DNA of 55,327 bases, taken from the NCBI RefSeq assembly GCF_000428585.1, contig NZ_AUAF01000021.1, positions 1 to 55,327 on the forward strand, written 5' to 3'. Shown here piece by piece: positions 1 through 8,535 of this stretch. Within the stretch, counting starts at the first letter, position 1. The number at the start of each line of letters is the position of its first letter. This stretch comes from Zooshikella ganghwensis DSM 15267 (GTDB lineage Bacteria > Pseudomonadota > Gammaproteobacteria > Pseudomonadales > Zooshikellaceae). Position numbers and translations under genes: made by a program. Below the pieces are notes generated by a model. It searched no databases, was not told where the DNA came from, and saw only the letters and a program-made list of their open reading frames with translations.

Positions 1-203
1 TTAGTGGATGCCCACTCCTCACATATCTCAGGTATGGATTTACCACTTTTTTCGGATAAACAAGCAACAATACTTTTAAAACGAGTTGTCAAACGCTGAT
101 CTTTAAATGCACATCCTGACAGCTCTTCATTTAGCCAAGAATCCATTGTTTTTTGCCCAAAAGTCCACTTTTGGCAACTAAAGTGACATAACCTTGTATT
201 CAT
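1..203 (-). CDS. IS4/Tn5-like transposase, N-terminal part (cut by window edge)
   Basis: Reading the minus strand from an ATG at 203 gives 67 residues that stay open to the window edge. They contain a W-L-N-E-E-L segment, then D-Q-R-L-T-T-R-F, and then K-S-I-P-E-I-C-E-E-W. This is the order seen in the N-terminal DNA-binding domain of Tn5/IS50-like IS4-family transposases. A second in-frame ATG at 146 (M-D-S-W-L) is an equally good start, because family members usually begin just before the W..EEL motif. Only the amino terminus is present, so intactness and the DDE catalytic residues cannot be judged. No terminal inverted repeat could be identified with confidence upstream. Confidence 0.72.
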   Translation of the reverse strand, partial: MNTRLCHFSCQKWTFGQKTMDSWLNEELSGCAFKDQRLTTRFKSIVACLSEKSGKSIPEICEEWAST

Positions 204-597
204 TGCAAATTTATGGGTAATTAAATGCCATCCTTGGTGGTCAAGAACGCTGACAACAAACCCCAAAAATTGATTCGCGAAGAGTATAAAATCATATTTT
301 TAATTATTTCAAATGAATGTCTATGTTGTTTAAAATAATTCAATAGTTATTTTTTGACTGATTTGAGTGGCAAAAAGTGTGATGCAATTTGTATTTGGCT
401 GAGAATTTTTTCATTAGGTAAGTTGAAGTTGTTAAGTTTCGTTATGAGAATGATGACAAAGTGATGGCCTGGTGCTGTTGGTAAATTATGTTTGATCAGC
501 TAGATTAGTTAGAATGATCACAGTGTTGAGACGTACACCCTTCAAGAAAAAATTATAGGCTTAGTTTTTTGTCTCATGAGTAGTTGAGTAGTAATTT
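204..597. other. gene-free AT-rich interval between the transposase and the FemAB-like gene
   Basis: About 390 bp with no ORF of note. It holds one copy of a dispersed repeat (229-290) directly upstream of the transposase start. The rest is AT-rich and must contain promoters for the two outward-facing genes. I could not place a convincing -35/-10 pair. Confidence 0.5.
229..290 (+). repeat. dispersed repeat, copy 1
   Basis: The first half (229-260) matches 46166-46197 at 28 of 32 bases. The second half (245-290) matches 43704-43748 at about 40 of 46 bases with one single-base gap. The shared core contains GACAACAAACCC and TTGATTCG followed by GAAG and TATAAA. Copy 1 joins sequence found separately at the other two sites, so it is the most complete version in the window. 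Its position next to a transposase start suggests insertion-sequence flank or a small non-autonomous element, but no family could be named. Confidence 0.55.
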
Positions 598-1665
598 ATG
601 AGTTTTACAGTTCAGGTTTTTTCAGCATTTACTGTTGTTCCCGCTGACTTGCGTGAGTCAACCTCTTTCGAGCCCTCATCTTGCTCATTGTTCTACTCTT
701 GGCAATGGTTTGAAAATTTATTCAATAATGCGCTTGTTCACGAAAATGAAGAGCCTCGTATTTATTTTGTGCTGGATAGTAATCAACAGCCAGTGGTTGC
801 GCTGTTTTGTCTTGCCCAGCCATCAAGTCGAACTCTCAGGAGTATGACAAACTTTTACTCTTTAGCTTATGGCGTTGTTGTTTTGCAAAGTCATTGTGCC
901 CAGCAAGCTATCTCGTCATTGGTTGAGTATATAACTCAAGAACAGCCGCGCTGGCAAAAAGTTGAATTATTGCTGACTCAAGATCATGATCTGGAAACTA
1001 CAGGATTTGTGACTGCTCTAAAAGCAAAGCAGTTTTCTGTTAATGCATTTTTTCAGTATGAAAACTGGTTCTTGAAATTAAACGGTGAAGATTTTACTTC
1101 TTATTATCAAAGCCTTTCCTCAAAACTACGTAACACTATTAAGCGTAAAGAGAAAAAACTAGCCAAAGAACATAGCTATGACATAAAACTGATCAAGGGG
1201 GGGGAAGCGCTTGAGCAGGGTATAGCGGGGTTTGTCACTGTATATAATCAGAGTTGGAAGAAACCTGAGCCATATCCTGATTTTATGCCAAGCTTTATTA
1301 GGCTCTGTGCAGATTTGGGAATTTTACGCCTGGGTGTTTTGACTATTGGTCAGCAACCTGTTGCTGCACAGCTTTGGATTACTTTTCAGTCAACATCCAT
1401 TATTTACAAGCTGGCCTATGATGAGAACTACAAAGTTTACTCTGTGGGCTCAATACTATCGCACTTTATGTTCAAACATTCGATTGATGAAGATAAGGTG
1501 ACACTTATTGACTATGGTATCGGTAGTGAAGCTTATAAGCGGGACTGGATGAGAAGCGTACAGAACGTTCAGGGCGTGGAGGCATTTAATTTAAGGACAG
1601 TGAAAGGGTTAGGGTTGGCAAGTAAACAAAAAGTCATAAGTTTTTTAAAAACAGCTAAGTCATAG
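598..1665 (+). CDS. FemAB/GNAT-like acyltransferase, exosortase/PEP-CTERM-system associated type
   Basis: This 355-residue soluble protein has the layout of the FemAB-like/BioF2-like GNAT family often found in exopolysaccharide loci. Typical features are a Lys/Arg-rich segment S-K-L-R-N-T-I-K-R-K-E-K-K near residues 174-186, a V-Y-N-Q-S-W-K-K-P-E-P stretch, and the late pattern of a long-branched GNAT fold (Q-L-W-I, then Y-K-L-A-Y-D, then G-S-I-L, then I-D-Y-G-I-G-S-E-A-Y-K). These proteins are thought to transfer an acyl or aminoacyl group to a cell-envelope or polysaccharide acceptor; the actual substrate is unknown. The gene stands alone on the plus strand, with a weak ribosome binding site. 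Its link to the ACP and acyl-ligase genes downstream is inferred from family context. Confidence 0.72.
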   Translation: MSFTVQVFSAFTVVPADLRESTSFEPSSCSLFYSWQWFENLFNNALVHENEEPRIYFVLDSNQQPVVALFCLAQPSSRTLRSMTNFYSLAYGVVVLQSHCAQQAISSLVEYITQEQPRWQKVELLLTQDHDLETTGFVTALKAKQFSVNAFFQYENWFLKLNGEDFTSYYQSLSSKLRNTIKRKEKKLAKEHSYDIKLIKGGEALEQGIAGFVTVYNQSWKKPEPYPDFMPSFIRLCADLGILRLGVLTIGQQPVAAQLWITFQSTSIIYKLAYDENYKVYSVGSILSHFMFKHSIDEDKVTLIDYGIGSEAYKRDWMRSVQNVQGVEAFNLRTVKGLGLASKQKVISFLKTAKS

Positions 1666-1720
1666 CGGAGTCAGGACCCCGCTCGCATAAATATTATTCA
1701 TCTAATTGCTCTTGATTAGG

Positions 1721-2338
1721 CTATCGCCAGGCGTTAGCACGTACAAGTCGGTTTTTAAGGCCTTGAAGAGGATAGCCAAGCTTGTAGGCTTCGTGAGCAT
1801 GGGCAAGTGCCTTATTGTAGTCTTTCATATCGGTATAAAGCAGGCCCATATTGTAGTGTACTTCAGCTTTATTCGTGTTTAATTTTAATGCTGTTTCATA
1901 AGACTTCTGGGCTTCATCGTATTTTTTTAGTCGGTGTAGATATATGCCATAGAGCATATGAACAGTGCCATCATTTGGTTTAAAGCGTATCGCACGATCA
2001 AAAAAGCACTCAGCGGTAAAATACTTTTTTGCATTTTCTGGCCGGTTTTTTTGTGTGTAGTAACGAATCACGGTAAATAATGCACGATGATGGTTGGGAA
2101 ATGCTCTAAGTGTGTAGGTGACATCCCCCATCGCATCCCCAGTAATGCCACGCTTTAAAAACTCAACATCAGAGCTAAAGTGGTATCGCTCAACAATCGT
2201 TAAGCGATTTTTGACATGCATTGGATTCGTATAGTCATAGGGACCATAGTGATTTTCTAAACTGCCACAATCAGACTTGCCAAATGCCATTATTGGCGTG
2301 AGAAAAGCTGCATAAATGATCAGCACAATGATGCGCAT
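1721..2338 (-). CDS. secreted tetratricopeptide-repeat protein
   Basis: The 205-residue product starts with a short hydrophobic signal sequence (M-R-I-I-V-L-I-I-Y-A-A-F-L ending near A-F-G), so it is probably periplasmic or lipid-face associated. The second half carries at least two consecutive TPR units: one around V-H-M-L-Y-G-I-Y-L and one around A-E-V-H-Y-N-M-G-L-L-Y, each followed by A-L-A/A-Q-K-S-Y-type helices. TPR proteins act as protein-interaction scaffolds, and many exopolysaccharide loci contain one. No enzymatic domain is visible. It is a single gene convergent with the FemAB-like gene. A perfect palindrome at 2405-2431 lies about 70 bp upstream of its start and could be its operator. 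Confidence 0.7.
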   Translation of the reverse strand: MRIIVLIIYAAFLTPIMAFGKSDCGSLENHYGPYDYTNPMHVKNRLTIVERYHFSSDVEFLKRGITGDAMGDVTYTLRAFPNHHRALFTVIRYYTQKNRPENAKKYFTAECFFDRAIRFKPNDGTVHMLYGIYLHRLKKYDEAQKSYETALKLNTNKAEVHYNMGLLYTDMKDYNKALAHAHEAYKLGYPLQGLKNRLVRANAWR

Positions 2339-2404
2339 AGTGGTTATGCCCTCTGAGTATTATATTACATAGTCAATGGGCAATATCTGGTAAGCTTTTA
2401 CTAC

Positions 2405-2431
2405 ATATTTGTAAGGTACTCTTACAAATAT
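2405..2431. promoter_or_regulatory. perfect 11-bp inverted repeat upstream of the TPR gene
   Basis: The arms ATATTTGTAAG and CTTACAAATAT are perfectly complementary around a 5-bp centre (GTACT). The site lies 67-93 bp upstream of the TPR start codon (minus strand), a usual place for an operator or activator site. No T-tract follows on either strand, so a terminator is less likely. The binding protein is unknown. Confidence 0.45.
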
Positions 2432-2595
2432 ACCCTTTCCATAGGTTTTTGAGCTGAGGGCATTACTACAGCACCACAGATATCGCATGTGATTATGAGT
2501 TTAAAATAACATATTACATCACTTTGCGAATACTTTTTCTGGGTTTACATAGTGACCTTTTGTCTATCTCTTAATAGTCGCACTTACAATATTGA

Positions 2596-3276
2596 TTATT
2601 TGGCTGCAACACGAAGTCTGGGACCTTGCTTAAAGGAAATATAAATCCAAGGCGCGTGACTGGATAGCATTAATTGACATTTCCCTACACAAATAAAGGT
2701 GGCAGAGCCTACTCGTTTTGCTCCAAGTCGCTCATGAGCGCGTATAGATTCTTTGTTGAATGCTGAAATGCGACTTAATGTCCACTGTATATTATTGTTT
2801 CTGTGGTGAGCACATAGGGTATCCCAAAGCTTTGGAAATGCTAGGCTCATGCGGGCATGAGGCACAATATAAACATCAAAATCCCATACCGATTCATTAG
2901 CAGGAAGAGGCTCAAAGAAACAGCGGACTTCATCTTCCTGATAAGTGCCTGGGGTATACCAAATATACCCATGAAACTGGTTATTTTTATAAGCTGCGAA
3001 GCACCGAGCATGTTGATTGAAACGATAGCGAATTACTCGTTCTGGGCAGGGAAAGTCAGGCCAGCATTGTTGGTCTGATGCAGTTATTTCTTGAATGTTA
3101 AACTGCTTGCCTCGGCTCTCAGGAAGGAGTGCTTTGTGACTGATAGGCTGGCTGTAGAGATAGTATTTTATAATTCTGCAGCGGCGATGTAGCTTATTGA
3201 TGCCGCGGTGAATACTATAAAGGAATGCATTTAGCCAACCGAGTTCATGGACTAAAAGCTGAAATTTGCTGTACAT
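2596..3276 (-). CDS. GNAT-family N-acetyltransferase-like protein
   Basis: The 226-residue protein resembles divergent GNAT acetyltransferases. A beta-strand segment R-C-F-A-A-Y-K-N-N-Q-F-H-G-Y-I-W is followed by V-W-D-F-D-V-Y-I-V-P (the expected acetyl-CoA strand region). Near the C terminus comes the usual signature A-F-N-K-E-S-I-R-A-H-E-R-L-G-A-K-R-V-G. The first 50 residues are basic and slightly hydrophobic, with no clear signal peptide. Its neighbours are a FemAB-like acyltransferase and an acyl carrier protein, so a role in acyl decoration of an envelope product is plausible but inferred. It is transcribed away from the ACP-hydrolase operon, so a divergent promoter region lies between them. 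Confidence 0.62.
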   Translation of the reverse strand: MYSKFQLLVHELGWLNAFLYSIHRGINKLHRRCRIIKYYLYSQPISHKALLPESRGKQFNIQEITASDQQCWPDFPCPERVIRYRFNQHARCFAAYKNNQFHGYIWYTPGTYQEDEVRCFFEPLPANESVWDFDVYIVPHARMSLAFPKLWDTLCAHHRNNNIQWTLSRISAFNKESIRAHERLGAKRVGSATFICVGKCQLMLSSHAPWIYISFKQGPRLRVAAK

Positions 3277-3653
3277 ATCCCATCCTGGTCATTAATAGCA
3301 AGGGGTTGCCAATGTAAAGCACGTTTTTACACAGGAGTGTGTTATTATCTAACTCATGTCCTAACATGTAATCCTGCGACCGAAGAAGCACATGCTTCAT
3401 TCATGTGTAATGCTTAGGTAATAAAAAAACACCAAGCCTGTCGCAATGCTTTATTCTCAAAGCAGCCGCTAATTTCGGCTGCATCCTTGATAGAGCAAAC
3501 GGAATACCACGGTCATTTTTAATAAGCGTACATCCAGTACATGGTGCTGTAAGTACGCTAGTTTATAATGAATAAGCGTATAACTAGTATAGTTAGTCTA
3601 TAAGTATACGTTAGTTTAAGTATATGTTGGTAAGTTCAGATGGAGCACAGTGA
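3277..3653. other. divergent intergenic region before the ACP-hydrolase operon
   Basis: This 377-bp region has no ORF. It contains a GC-rich hairpin at 3462-3482. Downstream of that is an AT-rich stretch (about 3520-3630) with short imperfect direct repeats of the type AAGTACGCTAGTTTA and AAGTATACGTTAGTTTAA, and AATAAGCGTA occurs twice. These repeats sit directly upstream of the ACP gene and could be regulator sites. I could not assign a promoter. Confidence 0.45.
3462..3482. repeat. GC-rich hairpin (7-bp perfect stem)
   Basis: GCAGCCG and CGGCTGC form a perfect stem around a 7-base loop. No T-run follows on either strand, so a rho-independent terminator is not well supported. It may be a leader hairpin of the ACP operon transcript or a transcription-factor site. 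Confidence 0.4.
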
Positions 3654-3899
3654 ATGGATGTTCTAAACGAGGTTAAACAGTTATTAGCATCCCAATTGCA
3701 GCTTGATCAGCAGTTGGCCGCTGCCAATGAAAATACACCTTTATTAGGCGCAATTCCTGAATTTGATTCTATGGCAGTGGTGTCTGTGATTACGGCCCTA
3801 GAAGAACATTTTGGTTTTATGGTCGATGACGATGAGATAAGTGCCGAGGTGTTTGAAACGCTGGGCTCTTTAACTCAGTTTGTGCAACAAAAGCTCTGA
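3654..3899 (+). CDS. acyl carrier protein
   Basis: The 81-residue acidic helical protein fits the acyl carrier family in length and motif. The sequence E-F-D-S-M-A-V-V-S-V near residues 36-45 supplies the D-S phosphopantetheine attachment serine at the start of helix 2, and the C terminus has the usual L-T-Q-F-V-Q. It would carry an acyl group as a thioester in the cytoplasm. It heads a plus-strand operon with two exosortase-A-associated hydrolases. Dedicated ACPs of this type accompany the acyl-CoA ligase and decarboxylase found at 8641-11456, so it is probably the carrier for that pathway rather than for general fatty acid synthesis. Confidence 0.86.
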   Translation: MDVLNEVKQLLASQLQLDQQLAAANENTPLLGAIPEFDSMAVVSVITALEEHFGFMVDDDEISAEVFETLGSLTQFVQQKL

Positions 3900-3929
3900 T
3901 ATTTTCCCAGGCATCATAAATCAAGCATC

Positions 3930-4769
3930 ATGGATATTATACCGGCATTTATTCCTGCTGAGTCAGGTGATTTATTTTCAGTATGCTACAAGCCTACTAC
4001 AGTTGTTGGGTATGTTTTATGTGTACCGCCATTTGCTGAAGAAATGAATAAATCTCGGCATATGATCACTATGCAAGCCAGGGCACTGGCTGAGGCAGGA
4101 TGGCAAGTGTTGGTATTTGACTTTCATGGATGTGGAGATAGCCAGGGACTGTTAGAAGAAGCGAGTTTGCCCTTATGGCGCTCCAATTTATTGGCAGCAT
4201 TTAACTATTTGACTCAGGGTCAAACGCAGCTTCCAGTCATGCTATGGGGGCTTCGGTTAGGGGTTCCTATTGCTGTTGACTGGATGCGGCACCATGCTGA
4301 GTGTCCTGTTACCCGCGTACTTGCCTGGCAGCCAGTGACGAATGGCAAACAGTTTATGCAACAGTTTCTCCGGTTAAGGCTGGCAGCAAGCATGGTAAGA
4401 AGCGATACTCAGCGCCAAACGGTACAACAGTTAAAGGATATCATCGCCTCAGAAGGGACGCTGGAGGTGGCGGGCTATAATTTATCAGCCACATTACTCA
4501 ATGATTTGGAAGGCTTAGACTTATCAACACTGATTCCCTGCACAGAAACCACGGTTGGCTGGGTTGATGTGGTAAGAGATGAACAGGCTGATGCTGCACC
4601 TGCTACGCGTAAAGTAGTGGACATTTGGCGAAAACAAGCTATTGATATTGATTTACAGACGATTGTTTGTGAACCATTTTGGGCAACACAAGAATTAGTG
4701 GACGTGCCTGAAATGATTGCTTTGTCGCTACAGTGGTTGTCGCGGGTTAAGGAGCAGGCCGTTGTATGA
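3930..4769 (+). CDS. exosortase A system-associated hydrolase 2-type alpha/beta protein
   Basis: This 279-residue alpha/beta-hydrolase-fold protein opens with the distinctive C-V-P-P-F-A-E-E-M-N-K-S-R motif (about residues 31-43), which is typical of the hydrolase-2 family of exosortase A loci. It continues with V-F-D-F-H-G-C-G-D-S. The elbow that normally holds the nucleophile reads W-G-L-R-L-G, so there is no serine there; I believe this is typical of the subfamily. The protein may therefore not be an ordinary esterase. It lies 30 bp after the ACP gene, and its stop codon overlaps the start of the next hydrolase (ATGA), which indicates translational coupling. The substrate is unknown. Confidence 0.82.
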   Translation: MDIIPAFIPAESGDLFSVCYKPTTVVGYVLCVPPFAEEMNKSRHMITMQARALAEAGWQVLVFDFHGCGDSQGLLEEASLPLWRSNLLAAFNYLTQGQTQLPVMLWGLRLGVPIAVDWMRHHAECPVTRVLAWQPVTNGKQFMQQFLRLRLAASMVRSDTQRQTVQQLKDIIASEGTLEVAGYNLSATLLNDLEGLDLSTLIPCTETTVGWVDVVRDEQADAAPATRKVVDIWRKQAIDIDLQTIVCEPFWATQELVDVPEMIALSLQWLSRVKEQAVV

Positions 4770-5644
4770 GTGTAAGTAGTGAAGTTCCTGTTATTTTTCC
4801 CTGTCATCAGCAACGTTTGATGGGGATTATTCATAAACCAACAGACGAAAGTGTTTCACGTGGGGTACTCATCATTGTAGGAGGACCTCAAACTCGGGTA
4901 GGCAGCCATCGTCAGTTTGTATTGTTGGCGCGTTATTTGGCTGCTGCAGGTATACCTGTAATGCGCTTTGATTATAGAGGTTTGGGGGATAGTGAGGGCG
5001 CGCGTCCAGGGTTTGAATTTATTAATGATGATATCCAAGCAGCGATTGACGTTTTCTATCAGCAGGTACCACATTTAAAAGATGTTGTGTTGTGGGGGCT
5101 ATGTGATGCAGCCTCTGCCGCATTGCTGTATGGCTTTCAGGATAAGCGCATTGCTGGTTTAGTGTTGCTCAATCCCTGGGTTCGTTCGGAGGCTGGTCTG
5201 GCCAAGGTTTATGTCAAAAATTATTACCTGGCAAGACTGGTAAACCCTGATCTTTGGCGAAAAGTGTTCTCTGGACAGTTTGGCTTTACGAAAGCCTTTG
5301 GTGATTTGTGGGGCAACATTAAGCAGGTTTTATTCCCTGAACAGTCATCTGAGCCTGGTAAGAAAAAAGTTAATGGAAGCACTGAGACTGCCGTTGATTT
5401 TGTGACAGGTATGAGGCTTGGCCTTGAGCGGTTTAAAGGGGAAATTTTAATTATTCTTAGTGGTAATGACTTAACCGCAGATGAGTTTCGTGAGTTGTTA
5501 AATGCATCTAGTCCCTGGAAGCAGGTAATCAACCAGCGTCACGTTGAACGCTATGAAGTCAGTGGGGCGACCCATACTTTTTCCTCAGCTGCTTGGCGGG
5601 ATGAAGTGGCAGAGAAAACACTCACTTGGCTGAAGTCTTGGTAA
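4766..5644 (+). CDS. exosortase A system-associated hydrolase 1-type alpha/beta protein
   Basis: The 292-residue alpha/beta-hydrolase-fold protein contains I-V-G-G-P-Q-T-R-V-G-S-H-R-Q-F near residues 32-46 and then F-D-Y-R-G-L-G-D-S. The nucleophile elbow reads W-G-L-C-D-A-A-S-A-A-L, giving a cysteine where serine would be expected. It ends with a histidine-containing S-G-A-T-H-T-F-S segment typical of the fold. This combination marks the hydrolase-1 family of exosortase A loci. Its start overlaps the previous stop codon (ATGA), so the two hydrolases are co-translated and probably work as a pair on the ACP-bound or lipid-linked product. The true substrate is unknown. Confidence 0.83.
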   Translation: MSVSSEVPVIFPCHQQRLMGIIHKPTDESVSRGVLIIVGGPQTRVGSHRQFVLLARYLAAAGIPVMRFDYRGLGDSEGARPGFEFINDDIQAAIDVFYQQVPHLKDVVLWGLCDAASAALLYGFQDKRIAGLVLLNPWVRSEAGLAKVYVKNYYLARLVNPDLWRKVFSGQFGFTKAFGDLWGNIKQVLFPEQSSEPGKKKVNGSTETAVDFVTGMRLGLERFKGEILIILSGNDLTADEFRELLNASSPWKQVINQRHVERYEVSGATHTFSSAAWRDEVAEKTLTWLKSW

Positions 5645-6046
5645 TGTCGATTAATCCATATGTTTGCAAAGAATGGTCAGTCTTTCTTTGCTCATTCTGC
5701 AAGTAATCCTTTCGCTTTATTAGGGACATTCGTTTTATACATCAAGTATTATTTTGGCTGAGTTGGCCACTACAGTGTGCTTGTTGTCAATTATTTGCTC
5801 ACCCCTTTTTTGCTTTTTTGTTTTTTTGAATTAGCAGTCATAGCGTTGTATTACTCCCTTATAAAATAGCGATTTTTATAATAGTTGATTCACTAAAGTG
5901 AATTAAGTATGTCGTTACAATTTAGCTCAAGGCAAGAACAACATGTGTTGTTACGGTGACTGAGTTTGCTTTTGATGACAGAACGTTATGTCTGCCTGTT
6001 TAAAGCTTCTAAAAGGAACGATATGCCACGTATAAAAGGATAAGGA
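5645..6046. other. gene-free interval before the heparinase-like gene
   Basis: This 402-bp AT-rich region lacks ORFs of interest. It contains T-rich tracts around 5800-5830, which might end transcription of the hydrolase operon, although no strong stem precedes them. A sequence just before 6047 (AAGGATAAGG) is a good ribosome binding site for the next gene. Confidence 0.4.
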
Positions 6047-8509
6047 ATGGCTAGTGGAAAGAAACAGTGCGTTTTGCAGAGCAAGCAGCCAAGAAAAATT
6101 GTTAGGATTGGCCTAATTGTTACTGGTTTACTAACAACACTAGCCGTTATTGCTGAGCAATTGGCAAGTCACTGGCCTTTTGAGTTTTCACCAAAGGTGC
6201 TAATGGATGAAGTTGATCAGCGAAGTTTATTGGCCGGGAAGCTGGTACAGGGGGAAAAAAAAGACGGGCTTGACGGTAAAATAAAGCAACAGCACCCTCG
6301 TATATTTTTGCCTTTTTTGGCGGGCTGGGACCCTGCAACAGGTACGCATCCTACGTTAAAAACACGCTTAGCAACCTTTAAGAAACGTAAGGTATCTTCT
6401 GTAAATCCCTGTGTTTATCCGAATGTGATGGCTCGAGCGGCATGCTGGGTATTAACGCCAACCAAGGAAAATGGTGATTTAATGGTTAAACGAATGTTTG
6501 ACTTTTATCTGAAATCACCTGCTGAAAGTGGTTACTATGGGAATGCTTGGCAGTTAGCATTTGCTTATGATCTAGGCTCCTTGTACCCAGGGTTTTCTGC
6601 TAAACAACGGCAAGAAATTCAATCACGCTTGAAAAGGGAGCTTAAAAAATATATCCGGCTGCTGGAAGGGGATGATTTATCACTTTGGCATGGCCGAGCT
6701 TCCATGGCAGCTAATGCATTTCTGATTGCAGTGATTTTGGACACTGACCTAGATGATCATAAAGAACTGTTACAGCAAAGTCAGCGCCATTTTTTAGATG
6801 TTATGGCTGCGCTTGAGCTTACAGAGGGATGGCCTGAAGGTTTTAGCTATTGGATTAATAACAGGGCACTGGTACTGGCACTTGCTGCAGGGGCTTATCT
6901 TAATGGTTTGAGTGACACGAAAGAAGCAGATCGAATAAAAGAAATTATGCGGCGCACTGGTCATTGGCATATTTATGCTACGAGGCCTGACCATCGTGTG
7001 GAGCATGTGGGGGACGAAGGTGCGCGTGTTGATTTGAAAGATATCACTCGCCCTTATATTGATTTTGTTGCGCAAATGACGGAAGACCCGTTTTTGACTG
7101 CTTACTCGCAATATTTATTACAGGCATTTGGCGGTTCCAGTTATCACGACAGTTATCGTTGGGCATTTCGTTTATTTAATGAGCCTAAATTATTAACGCG
7201 CTTTGTTGAGAGCCCTTCATTGAAGCATGTTGGCGAAGGGTTACCGCGATTTGATATTTTTGGTAAGGGAGCATTTAACTTAGGTTACATTCGCTCTGAC
7301 TGGACTAACAATGCAACATACATCAGTTTTCGTGCAGGTCATAACTTTACCCATCATGGACACTATGATGCTGGACACTTTACCTTATTTAAAGGTGAGC
7401 CATTAGCGGTGAATAGCAGTAGCTATACATTGTTTGATAAGCCAAATCGTCTAAATTATGCATTACGAACGGTTGCTAAAAATAGCTTATTAATTCTACG
7501 TCCTGGGGAGCATGTTCAGCCCAATAAGTTATTTAAGGAGAATATTGCCGCAGGTGGACAACGGTTGACTATGCCAACGGGAAGTGCAGTACGAAACATT
7601 AAACACTGGTACCAAAACCTTTACCAGGGAGCACACTGGGAAGGTGGGGTTATATTACAGCAGGATAGTCAGTTAGATTTTGACTATGTGCTTATGGACT
7701 TGACTGCTGCCTATAATAATACCCACTTTGATGATAATGGTGAGCAGGGAAAAGTATGGCGTGTTACACGGGAGTTGCTGTATTTACGTCCTCAGGACCG
7801 CTTATTGGTCCATGATTTTATTCATGCGGTTAAACCAATCTATCGAAAAAAATGGTTGTTGCATACGCTTGTAAAGCCTGAAGTCAATTCTGTGAAGGTA
7901 ATTAAAGGGCAGAAAAATGATGGCATTATGCTGAGTGATGATAATCGGGTGCTGGTCAAAGGTAAGACGGCTCAGCTAACGGTTGATCGAATCTTCCCTA
8001 TTGATGCTAAGACCGAAGTCATTGGTGGCCCTCATTATCGGTTTTATGCGGATACTGATGGAGATGGTGCAACCTATGATGGGAAAAATCAGGCAGAGGG
8101 TGCTTCCAGTAAACCATGGTTTGATCAAGCACAATGGCGGTTGGGATTTGTGTCTTCAGGTCAGCAGAACGTTGATCAGTTTTTAGTATCGCTCACACCC
8201 CGCTTAAAACAAAAGCAACATGATTATCCCGCATTAAAGTCACTTTTGGCAGTAGGGCAACAGGCAAGGGCAGTACTTTCTGGCGATCGTGCAGTGGTTT
8301 TTGTAGCGCATGAAATGGCAGATGTACTTGCAGTTAAAAAAACAGGCCAGGCAAAGCAGCTTTTGATTGTCGGTTTGGCAATGGCGCAGTCTGTTGATAT
8401 TCAAATAGGGTCAGAAAAAGTGACAGTGATGGCAAATAGTGCAGGTGTTGTGAAAACTAAACTACCGCACTCGTCGGATAAGATTCTGATTTTTTTCAAT
8501 AAGAAGTAA
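6047..8509 (+). CDS. heparinase II/III-family protein, membrane anchored
   Basis: The 820-residue protein begins with a basic N terminus and a single hydrophobic segment (about residues 21-38), probably an uncleaved anchor or signal. Then comes an alpha-helical toroid region (about 60-400) as in alginate lyase/heparinase II/III proteins. The heparinase II/III beta domain follows, with F-R-A-G-H-N-F-T-H-H-G-H-Y-D near residues 428-441, the motif that bears the metal and catalytic histidines. Family members cleave uronic-acid polysaccharides by beta-elimination, so this one probably trims or turns over the cell's own exopolysaccharide in the periplasm. Many exopolysaccharide loci carry such a gene. 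It has a strong ribosome binding site and no operon partner, and it converges with the decarboxylase operon. Confidence 0.82.
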   Translation: MASGKKQCVLQSKQPRKIVRIGLIVTGLLTTLAVIAEQLASHWPFEFSPKVLMDEVDQRSLLAGKLVQGEKKDGLDGKIKQQHPRIFLPFLAGWDPATGTHPTLKTRLATFKKRKVSSVNPCVYPNVMARAACWVLTPTKENGDLMVKRMFDFYLKSPAESGYYGNAWQLAFAYDLGSLYPGFSAKQRQEIQSRLKRELKKYIRLLEGDDLSLWHGRASMAANAFLIAVILDTDLDDHKELLQQSQRHFLDVMAALELTEGWPEGFSYWINNRALVLALAAGAYLNGLSDTKEADRIKEIMRRTGHWHIYATRPDHRVEHVGDEGARVDLKDITRPYIDFVAQMTEDPFLTAYSQYLLQAFGGSSYHDSYRWAFRLFNEPKLLTRFVESPSLKHVGEGLPRFDIFGKGAFNLGYIRSDWTNNATYISFRAGHNFTHHGHYDAGHFTLFKGEPLAVNSSSYTLFDKPNRLNYALRTVAKNSLLILRPGEHVQPNKLFKENIAAGGQRLTMPTGSAVRNIKHWYQNLYQGAHWEGGVILQQDSQLDFDYVLMDLTAAYNNTHFDDNGEQGKVWRVTRELLYLRPQDRLLVHDFIHAVKPIYRKKWLLHTLVKPEVNSVKVIKGQKNDGIMLSDDNRVLVKGKTAQLTVDRIFPIDAKTEVIGGPHYRFYADTDGDGATYDGKNQAEGASSKPWFDQAQWRLGFVSSGQQNVDQFLVSLTPRLKQKQHDYPALKSLLAVGQQARAVLSGDRAVVFVAHEMADVLAVKKTGQAKQLLIVGLAMAQSVDIQIGSEKVTVMANSAGVVKTKLPHSSDKILIFFNKK

Positions 8510-8535
8510 CTAAGTAAAGTACTGATGTGCTTACT

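Noticed and set aside
1661-1690. Short hairpin AGCGG/CCGCT after the FemAB-like gene
   Set aside because: Only a 5-bp stem with a 10-base loop and no T-tract; too weak to call a terminator.
4475-4834. 119-residue minus-strand ORF overlapping the two hydrolase genes
   Set aside because: It is antisense to two clear alpha/beta hydrolases and its translation has no recognisable domain; it is a frame shadow.
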